Under the pieces are notes generated by a model, which did no database searches, was not told where the DNA came from, and was given only the letters and a program-made list of their open reading frames with translations. This document shows positions 5,686 through 10,876 of a stretch of 10,876 nucleotides of DNA, piece after piece. Each line of letters opens with the position of its first letter. The first letter of the stretch is position 1. Position numbers and translations under genes: made by a program. Origin of the DNA: JBBQIY01 sp964618405 (GTDB lineage: Bacteria > Verrucomicrobiota > Kiritimatiellia > RFP12 > UBA3636); assembly GCA_964618405.1 (NCBI GenBank), contig CAZUAY010000131.1, positions 1 to 10,876 of the forward strand. The letters are read 5' to 3'.

Positions 5686-7287
5686 TTATCCGCCGTGGGT
5701 TTGGGGCTGGAAGACAGAAATGTCGAGGTTAATTCCACGCGCGGCAAGGTCTTCGTAGAATGTTGGAATGGCACCGGTTGGGCGAAAATGGCCGATCACT
5801 TTGCCTTGGCTTGATAGACCGGTTTGAACAAATTCGAAAATATCTTGAATGGTAATTTGGTTGCCTTCGAGGCCAACAACTTCTGAAATGTAGGTGATTT
5901 TTCGTGAACCATCGCTCAGGCGGGATTCGTGCACGATGATATCCACCGCCGAGGCGATTTGTTCGCGTATGGCGCGAGACGGCAACTCCATGCCTGACAT
6001 GAGCACCATGGTTTCGAGTCGAGAGATGACGTCGCGGGGGGCATTGGCGTGAACCGTGGTTAGGGAGCCGTCGTGGCCCGTATTCATGGCCTGAAGCATG
6101 TCGAGCGCTTCGCCTCCACGACATTCACCCACGATGATTCGGTCCGGCCGCATGCGCAAGGCNNNNNNNNNNNNNNNNNNNNNNNNNNNNNNNNNNNNNN
6201 NNNNNNNNNNNNNNNNNNNNNNNNNNNNNNNNNNNNNNNNNNNNNNNNNNNNNNNNNNNNNNGCCATCTCATGGGTCATCGTGCCGTAGTTGATGAGGTC
6301 GATATCGAAGAGTTGATTTTTAGGGAACTTTCGGATGGTAATGCAGGGGCCGATCAGCGAAAGAGGGTGGATGATGCAGTTGACGCGAGAGCCATCCGAG
6401 AGGCGGGCGTCCACGTACGGTTGGCTTTCATCGACACGGCGGCCAATGGGCGACACAATACGTTCGATGACGGCCATCACGGAATGTTCATCCATGAACG
6501 TCTGCTCGGTCATCTGAAGTCTGCCGTTCTTTTCGACAAAGATCCTATCGAATCCGTTGACCATGATTTCCGTAACCGAATCATCGTTGAGAAACTTCTC
6601 GAGCGGACCTAGTCCTAGCGCTTCGTCGAGGATTTCCGTTGCGAGGTCGTCGGGCTGGACGCTCAGAGGGAGTTTGTTCTTGATTTCCGAGACAATCGAC
6701 GTGACGATTTCACTCGCACGCCGCCGCAGTTCCTCCTCGCCAATGTGCGATGCCGAGAGACGTTTGATGTCGAGACGCTCAACCAGTTCCGTATGAATCT
6801 GGGACTTAATGGATCGGCGGATTTCGTAATCCGGCCCCCGTCTGGAAAGGACATCTGGCTGGAGCACCGCCTGCCGTGAAAAGTCGAGGTCGGCGGCTCC
6901 TGCACTTCGCTTTTGGATTGTTTGTTTGACTTCAGGCTCAGGGTTTGTCTGCCCCGACGGTTCTGTCTGGGTATAGCCATCTTGGATTGGAGCATCAACA
7001 AGGTACGCGACGGTAATCGTGTAAGGGCCAATCGTAATCGGCGTGCTTGGTAGAACCGGCGTAGGCTTACTGATGGACATGGCGTTGATGTAGGTGCCAT
7101 TTTCGGAGCCCATGTCTTCAATGCTACAGGAAGTTCCAGACACCATGAGGAGTGCATGTCTTTCGCTCACGGCGAGGTCCGGGAGGCAGATTCGACAGCG
7201 TTCGCTACGTCCGATGGTGTAGACGCCATCGCCGATTTCTGATTTGACGGGTGCTTCCCCGTTTTTGTAGATGGTGAGGAGGTTCAT
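5686..7287 (-). CDS. cpaF: FHA-domain Tad/Cpa pilus assembly ATPase (CpaF/TadA), interrupted by an assembly gap
   Basis: A secretion ATPase of the type II/IV family that powers Tad pilus assembly at the inner membrane. Residues 1-95 form an FHA domain with its phospho-threonine-binding residues intact: GRS (26-28), SERH (41-44) and NGT (63-65). A linker of about 120 residues leads to the N-terminal ATPase domain, with LGLGPLEKFL (224-233), EIMVNG (240-245), GRRVDESQP (282-290) and DARLSDGSRVN. After the gap come LRMRPDRIIVGE (Walker B), then TGHDGSLTTVHAN (His box). The Walker A loop would fall inside the 100 Ns and cannot be seen. Related proteins have about 80 residues there, while the gap supplies about 34 codons, so the real protein is probably nearer 580 residues than the 533 counted from ATG 7287. 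An in-frame TTG at 7296 is the alternative start, and neither has a clear Shine-Dalgarno. It sits 18 nt after cpaB. Confidence 0.9.
   Translation of the reverse strand: MNLLTIYKNGEAPVKSEIGDGVYTIGRSERCRICLPDLAVSERHALLMVSGTSCSIEDMGSENGTYINAMSISKPTPVLPSTPITIGPYTITVAYLVDAPIQDGYTQTEPSGQTNPEPEVKQTIQKRSAGAADLDFSRQAVLQPDVLSRRGPDYEIRRSIKSQIHTELVERLDIKRLSASHIGEEELRRRASEIVTSIVSEIKNKLPLSVQPDDLATEILDEALGLGPLEKFLNDDSVTEIMVNGFDRIFVEKNGRLQMTEQTFMDEHSVMAVIERIVSPIGRRVDESQPYVDARLSDGSRVNCIIHPLSLIGPCITIRKFPKNQLFDIDLINYGTMTHEMXXXXXXXXXXXXXXXXXXXXXXXXXXXXXXXXXXALRMRPDRIIVGECRGGEALDMLQAMNTGHDGSLTTVHANAPRDVISRLETMVLMSGMELPSRAIREQIASAVDIIVHESRLSDGSRKITYISEVVGLEGNQITIQDIFEFVQTGLSSQGKVIGHFRPTGAIPTFYEDLAARGINLDISVFQPQTHGG
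6163..6262. other. Assembly gap (100 Ns) inside cpaF
   Basis: A run of exactly 100 Ns, the conventional placeholder for a scaffold join of unknown size. It falls in the most conserved part of the ATPase gene, where Walker A should be. The reading frame happens to stay open across it, but that has a one-in-three chance and does not validate the length. Confidence 0.97.
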
Positions 7288-7305
7288 GGTGGCCAAAAGG
7301 ATCAG

Positions 7306-8133
7306 CTATCGAGAGGAGGAGGGCGCTTGTCGCAGATTCTCTTGTCGATAGGTATTGAGTGTTTTTAGTTCGCGCTCAATTTGATTGAAGTCGACGCGCT
7401 CAAGTTCCGGCTCGAAGTAGATATCGGCTGGGTTGCGTAGTGTGAGAAAGAGTTTTCCTTTCATCTGCTGTGCGAAGACCAGTACTTCTGCCTCTCGGGG
7501 CGTGACTTGAACGGTAACCGTGCCATACCCAGAATTATTTTTCTTTTCGGCAAACGTGCGCTGGGTATCGCTACCGATGGCGAGAATCGTCACGTTTTGC
7601 AGAACCGTAAGCGTCACCATTTCGAGCTCATCTGTCTTTCCAGCAGCACCTGTGGCAGGAAGTACGAATGATCCCAGCACATCGACGGAATCGTTGGGCC
7701 GGACCATGCCTGACACGCCCGAGGCTCCAGAGACGGGGATGGAGACCGCGCGCATTTTCGCTTTGATGTCGTCGGAAAGATTTCGACGACGTTGCTTTCC
7801 GCCATCGATGTAAGTCCAGAGGACTGGGTTTTTCATGTCGAGGGGATGAAGAAGTGTTTGGCCAATAATCCGTGCGGCATCGACGCGCATGACATTATCG
7901 TCAGTCACGGACGATGTAAAGACGCTCAAGCCACCCAAATCGCTTGCCTGAATGGTCGTGCCACTTGGGAGGGGGCGTGCGGCTACAATGACTTCTGTTT
8001 TTTCTGCACCCGCGTAGAGTCGGTTGAGCTCCTTCTCGATCATTGCGTTTTTGGAACTAATCCAAGCGTGAGAGAGGATGGCGGCGAGGATGCCGATACC
8101 AACGGAAACAATGAGGATGAATTTTTGTTTCAT
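7306..8133 (-). CDS. cpaB: Tad/Flp pilus assembly protein CpaB/RcpC
   Basis: A 275-residue inner-membrane-anchored periplasmic protein of the Tad pilus apparatus, thought to work with the secretin RcpA/CpaC. It has an N-terminal membrane helix (about 4-25). A SAF domain follows (about 46-110: TEVIVAARPLPSGTTI, then IIGQTLLHPL). The RcpC core (about 127-225) contains MRAVSIPV, the hallmark VRPNDSVDVLGSF (144-156) and a beta-rich segment ending LFLTLRNP. The C-terminal 45 residues are charged and probably extended. It lies 23 nt after the glycosyltransferase gene and 18 nt before cpaF. The secretin gene that often separates cpaB and cpaF is absent. No Shine-Dalgarno precedes the ATG. Confidence 0.9.
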   Translation of the reverse strand: MKQKFILIVSVGIGILAAILSHAWISSKNAMIEKELNRLYAGAEKTEVIVAARPLPSGTTIQASDLGGLSVFTSSVTDDNVMRVDAARIIGQTLLHPLDMKNPVLWTYIDGGKQRRRNLSDDIKAKMRAVSIPVSGASGVSGMVRPNDSVDVLGSFVLPATGAAGKTDELEMVTLTVLQNVTILAIGSDTQRTFAEKKNNSGYGTVTVQVTPREAEVLVFAQQMKGKLFLTLRNPADIYFEPELERVDFNQIERELKTLNTYRQENLRQAPSSSR

Positions 8134-8156
8134 AATCGCTTTTGAATAATTGAGCT

Positions 8157-9272
8157 TTAACGTGCAGGTGCGGCGTCTTGGTAGACGTCCCGTGTTTTCG
8201 CTGCAACTTCGTTCCAGTCGAATTTTCGCGCACGATCCAGAGCGGCTGTGCGGTTTCGGTTTCTGACGATATTATCAGTTGCGGCTGTAACCAGTGCCTG
8301 TGCAATGGACTCAGGGTCTTCTGGGGTGAAGTACACGACCGTTTCCTTACAAATTTCTCGTAAGGCTGGGATATCCGAACAGGCTACGGGCGTACCGCAG
8401 GCCATGGCTTCGGCGACGGGCATGCAGAATCCCTCATATAAACTCGGCATGACAAGGGCTGTGGCAGAACCAATAATGGCGGGGAGTTCGGCTTCCACGA
8501 TTTCCCCGATCCATGTGACGAAATCCTCGAGGTCTAATTCTTGAATGAGTCGCGTGTGGCGAGGAAGTGGTGTGCAACCGTAGCCACCGAGCACGAGCCG
8601 AACGCCGTGTAGCATCTGCCTGGCTCGTGCAAATCCTCTGAAGAGTTCAACCAAATTTTTGTGTCTGAGGTTGTTGCCGATGTAAAGCAAGATGGGGCGC
8701 TTGTAGTGGTTCGAGAGTGCAGCCGCTGCGTGTTGTTCTGGCTTTGTGGGCTTAAAAACCTTGTTAACGCCATGGTGGATGACACTACATTTCCCCATGT
8801 CGTCAGGAAATAAACTTTTCAAATCATCAAGTGTCGTCTGCGAGACCGCGATGGCGCGAGTGCAGGTTCGCAAAGCGCTACCAACGGAGGCGATGTAGGC
8901 AACGCGTTCCTGAGGCGTCGTCTCAAACGGGCAACGAATCGGGATGCAGTCGTGAATCGTGAGCACCGTAGGTACGGTTTCGATCGGATGGCAAATGCGA
9001 TGGGGCGTGTGATAAAGTGTGGGCTTGACCTGCTCAATGATCTGGTTGATGGCTGCGCAGGACTGTGGAGAGTCGGGCGGCACATCGCAGTCAACCGTTA
9101 CAATATTTTTCGCAGAGGTCAGCTTGTTGAGGGAGGAGGAGTTCTCAATGAGGGTAAGGGTATCACCCGTTTTTTCGAAAAGCTCAGCCAAGGCCGATGC
9201 GAGTTCGGCTGCGTAGCGACCTATTCCCGGAAATCGGGGGATTGCAGTTCGTGCATCAAAAAGAATGTTCAT
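8157..9272 (-). CDS. Glycosyltransferase family 4 (GT-B fold)
   Basis: A 371-residue cytosolic or membrane-associated glycosyltransferase that probably uses a nucleotide-sugar donor. The N-terminal domain starts MNILFDARTA and has the acceptor-side glycine loop FPGIGRY (14-20). TIHDCIP (105-111) and IHHGVN (165-170) follow. The donor domain has LLYIGNNLRHKN (195-206) and the retaining GT4 EX7E motif with Glu280 and Glu288 in YEGFCMPVAE, then ACGTPVACSDIPALRE. Length and motif order are normal and resemble mannosyl- or rhamnosyl-type transferases of O-antigen and exopolysaccharide clusters; sugar specificity cannot be read from sequence. It lies 11 nt after glmM and 23 nt before cpaB, so it may modify surface glycans or pilus components. 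That role is inferred. Confidence 0.92.
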   Translation of the reverse strand: MNILFDARTAIPRFPGIGRYAAELASALAELFEKTGDTLTLIENSSSLNKLTSAKNIVTVDCDVPPDSPQSCAAINQIIEQVKPTLYHTPHRICHPIETVPTVLTIHDCIPIRCPFETTPQERVAYIASVGSALRTCTRAIAVSQTTLDDLKSLFPDDMGKCSVIHHGVNKVFKPTKPEQHAAAALSNHYKRPILLYIGNNLRHKNLVELFRGFARARQMLHGVRLVLGGYGCTPLPRHTRLIQELDLEDFVTWIGEIVEAELPAIIGSATALVMPSLYEGFCMPVAEAMACGTPVACSDIPALREICKETVVYFTPEDPESIAQALVTAATDNIVRNRNRTAALDRARKFDWNEVAAKTRDVYQDAAPAR

Positions 9273-9283
9273 AGCGATTCATC

Positions 9284-10639
9284 TCATACACCGATGATTT
9301 TGCGGATCTGCGAGGCGATGGATTCGGCCAGTCGATCGCTGGTCTCCTGTGATGTCGCCTCGACCATGACTCTGCACATGGGTTGGGTACCGGAATAGCG
9401 GACCAGGATCCTGCCCTTATCCTGTAGTTCACTTTGGGCCTTCTCGATGGCCTTGACGACCTTCGGCATGGTCTCCATAGGAGGCTTGTCTTTCACGTCT
9501 ACATTGACAAGTGTCTGTGGGGCAATTTGGATGATGGCGGAAAGGTCGGAGAGCGAGCGTTTTGAGCTCTTCATGACGGACAGAAGCTGGAGGGCGGTAA
9601 CAATGCCGTCGCCCGTTGTGTGCTTGTCCAAGAAGATGATGTGTCCAGACTGCTCCCCGCCGACGCGAGCTCCCTGTTTTTTCATCAGCTCAAGCACAAG
9701 GCGATCGCCGACACCAGCATCCATCCATCGGATGTCAAGCTTGTCGAATGCAAGACGGAGGCCGAGGTTGCTCATCGGCGTCAGGATGACGAGGTTGTTC
9801 CAGAGCTGTCCGATATCTTTGAGATGTTTTGCGCAGATGGCGAGGATATGGTCCCCAGAGATTTCGCATCCCGTCTCATCGACAGCGATGAGACGATCGG
9901 CATCACCGTCGAAGGCAAGGCCAATGTCCGCACGAGTTTCTAGCACTTTCTTACGAAGGGACTCTGTGTGTTGAGAGCCACAGTTGCTGTTGATGTTGAC
10001 GCCATCGGGCTCGGCGTGAATCGTGGTTATAGTGGCACCGAGTTCAGTAAAAATTGTGGGGGCAATGCGATGTGCAGCACCGTTGGCGCAATCGAGCACG
10101 ATTTTCATGCCCTCCAGGGTATAGTCGCTTGGAAAGGAACTTTTACAAAATTCGGTATAGCGCCCACCGGCATCGTCGATGCGTTTGGCACGACCGATTT
10201 CCGACGCAGGTGGCCGGACGCTGACGAGCTCGCTGGATTGCAAAAGGCGTTCGATTTCGTTTTCCAAATCGTCGTTAAGTTTGTGTCCCGTCGACGAAAA
10301 TATTTTGATGCCATTATCTTCGTACGGGTTATGTGAAGCCGAAATTACAATGCCGGCAACGCAACGCATCGTGCGGGTGAGAAACGCGATGCCTGGGGTT
10401 GGCAACGGCCCCGTTAACAAAGCATCGACGCCCATAGAGCAGATGCCAGCCGTGAGCGCGTTTTCCAGCATGTATCCACTCAGGCGAGTGTCTTTCCCGA
10501 CAAGAATTTTGTTGAGTCCTGAGTGGTTTTTCTTAAGCACATACGCTGTGGCTCTGCCAATGGCCAGAGCCATCTCGACTGTCATCGGATGTATGTTTGC
10601 CACACCGCGAACTCCGTCAGTACCAAATAGTGTTCCCAT
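9284..10639 (-). CDS. glmM: Phosphoglucosamine mutase
   Basis: A 451-residue cytosolic enzyme that converts glucosamine-6-phosphate to glucosamine-1-phosphate, on the route to UDP-GlcNAc for peptidoglycan and LPS. It has the full set of alpha-D-phosphohexomutase signatures: FGTDGVRG (5-12), the phosphoserine loop SASHNP with active Ser102 (same position as in E. coli), the metal-binding loop DGDADR (244-249), the sugar-binding GEQSGH (328-333), and the phosphate-binding loop RYSGTQP (414-420). The last has Gln where the common form has Glu. GEQSGH and total length favour GlmM over phosphomannomutase. It is the first gene of the minus-strand set. The ATG at 10639 has only a weak AGGG upstream. 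The promoter candidate about 60 nt further upstream probably drives the whole set. Confidence 0.95.
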   Translation of the reverse strand: MGTLFGTDGVRGVANIHPMTVEMALAIGRATAYVLKKNHSGLNKILVGKDTRLSGYMLENALTAGICSMGVDALLTGPLPTPGIAFLTRTMRCVAGIVISASHNPYEDNGIKIFSSTGHKLNDDLENEIERLLQSSELVSVRPPASEIGRAKRIDDAGGRYTEFCKSSFPSDYTLEGMKIVLDCANGAAHRIAPTIFTELGATITTIHAEPDGVNINSNCGSQHTESLRKKVLETRADIGLAFDGDADRLIAVDETGCEISGDHILAICAKHLKDIGQLWNNLVILTPMSNLGLRLAFDKLDIRWMDAGVGDRLVLELMKKQGARVGGEQSGHIIFLDKHTTGDGIVTALQLLSVMKSSKRSLSDLSAIIQIAPQTLVNVDVKDKPPMETMPKVVKAIEKAQSELQDKGRILVRYSGTQPMCRVMVEATSQETSDRLAESIASQIRKIIGV

Positions 10640-10671
10640 GTTAAAGCCCTATAGCCTTCTTTGACCTATTT

Positions 10672-10696
10672 CTTGACCCTTTCGTTCTGGGTCAAG
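10672..10696 (-). promoter_or_regulatory. Inverted repeat in the glmM leader
   Basis: CTTGACCC (10672-10679) and GGGTCAAG (10689-10696) form a perfect 8-bp inverted repeat with a 9-nt loop. A further TTGACC lies at 10661-10666, so the GGTCAA half-site occurs three times before the glmM start. The repeat falls just downstream of the predicted transcription start, so it could be an operator for a dimeric repressor or a leader RNA hairpin. No U run follows it. Confidence 0.5.
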
Positions 10697-10707
10697 TTCT
10701 GCCCGAG

Positions 10708-10736
10708 ATTGTATCAGAACGTATCCACATGCGCAA
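10708..10736 (-). promoter_or_regulatory. Sigma70-like promoter candidate for the glmM operon
   Basis: On the minus strand TTGCGC (10731-10736) is followed after exactly 17 bp by TACAAT (10708-10713), which matches five of six -10 consensus positions; the -35 matches only TTG. Transcription would start near 10701, giving a leader of about 60 nt. Two direct copies of GTATCCAC (plus strand, 10721-10728 and 10738-10745) flank the -35 and look like a regulator site. Confidence 0.45.
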
Positions 10737-10756
10737 GGTATCCACCTCCGATTAAC

Positions 10757-10803
10757 GTAATCGGTCAGTGACGGGGGGTCCCCCCCGTTGACTGCCCGAT
10801 TAC
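10757..10803. repeat. Imperfect palindrome, GTAATCGG family, right copy
   Basis: The outer 8 bp, GTAATCGG (10757-10764) and CCGATTAC (10796-10803), pair perfectly. After one mismatch CAGT pairs with ACTG, and after another mismatch and a bulged T an ACGGGGGG arm pairs with a C-rich arm around a very short TC turn. It shares its first 12 bases with the palindrome at 15-53 but has a different interior. Confidence 0.8.
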
Positions 10804-10804
10804 A

Positions 10805-10825
10805 GTCGCGAGTTGCGAGTCGCGA
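10805..10825. repeat. Heptamer tandem array GTYGCGA x3
   Basis: Three adjacent heptamers, GTCGCGA, GTTGCGA and GTCGCGA, lie directly outside the palindrome. Read as AGTYGCG they are the reverse-complement counterpart of the array at 1-14, with the same position relative to the palindrome. Confidence 0.75.
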
Positions 10826-10840
10826 GGCTGAAGAGAGTGA

Positions 10841-10866
10841 GTAGTGCGTAGTGCGGAGTGCGGAGT
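10841..10866. repeat. Second heptamer tandem array GKAGTGC x3.7
   Basis: GTAGTGC, GTAGTGC, GGAGTGC and a partial GGAGT follow each other without gaps. The unit length is the same as in the preceding array, but the sequence differs. Bases 10826-10840 between the arrays are purine-rich and carry no recognisable signal. No gene is seen between 10640 and the right edge. Confidence 0.7.
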
Positions 10867-10876
10867 TTCCGCTGGG

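Noticed and set aside
6073..6612. Plus-strand open frame of 179 codons spanning the N run.
   Set aside because: It is antisense to well-conserved cpaF sequence, includes the Ns and shows no domain.
5686..7296. Open reading frame across the Ns taken as proof that the gap is exactly 100 bases.
   Set aside because: Ns cannot create stops, frame agreement has a one-in-three chance, and family length indicates a longer missing segment.
8952..9398. Plus-strand open frame of 148 codons over the glycosyltransferase and glmM 3' end.
   Set aside because: It overlaps two confidently identified minus-strand genes and has no recognisable product.
10179..10664. Long plus-strand open frame of 161 codons opposite glmM, and similar frames at 9447-9974 and 9620-9943.
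   Set aside because: They are antisense to strongly conserved GlmM motifs, have shadow-like composition and no family resemblance.
10805..10866. CRISPR-like array.
   Set aside because: The units are 7 bp with no spacers, there are no cas genes, and the pattern is a simple tandem repeat.

Overview
The window looks like part of a scaffold from an uncultured Gram-negative bacterium. It contains a run of exactly 100 Ns, base composition is near 50% G+C, and coding density is high. It combines a PknB-like kinase fold, an FHA-fused Tad/Cpa secretion ATPase and few Shine-Dalgarno sequences. That would fit a PVC-related or similar candidate phylum, but nothing here fixes the taxonomy and this assignment is an inference.

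Layout. Two operon-like gene sets converge. On the plus strand (193-4743) are an aldose 1-epimerase (galM), a membrane-anchored protein-kinase-like protein whose catalytic residues have been lost (a predicted pseudokinase), and a GT-C type polytopic glycosyltransferase that overlaps the pseudokinase gene by ATGA. On the minus strand, read from the right edge (10639 down to 4745), are glmM (phosphoglucosamine mutase), a family-4 glycosyltransferase, cpaB/rcpC, an FHA-domain fusion of the Tad pilus ATPase CpaF/TadA, and a single DppB/OppB-type ABC permease. The minus-strand genes are separated by only 11-23 nt, so they probably form one transcript. A sigma70-like promoter candidate with direct repeats and a leader hairpin lies upstream of glmM. 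The two operons meet tail to tail with one base between their stop codons.

The edges. The two noncoding ends carry members of one repeat family: a palindrome with termini GTAATCGG...CCGATTAC, flanked on its outer side by a heptamer array (AGTYGCK type). The two copies are mirror images, so they bracket the gene block. They are most likely dispersed intergenic repeats, but the arrangement deserves a genome-wide check.

How the genes may work together. Both operons mix sugar or envelope functions (GalM, GlmM, two glycosyltransferases) with signalling or pilus parts (pseudokinase, FHA-CpaF, CpaB). A plausible reading is surface-pilus assembly with envelope glycan synthesis, with phospho-threonine recognition by the FHA domain. 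That link is inferred. The secretin, the TadB/TadC platform, prepilin and prepilin peptidase are not here, and neither are partners for the ABC permease. The CpaF P-loop region is hidden by the N run. Comparison with the family suggests that about 240 bases are missing there rather than 100.
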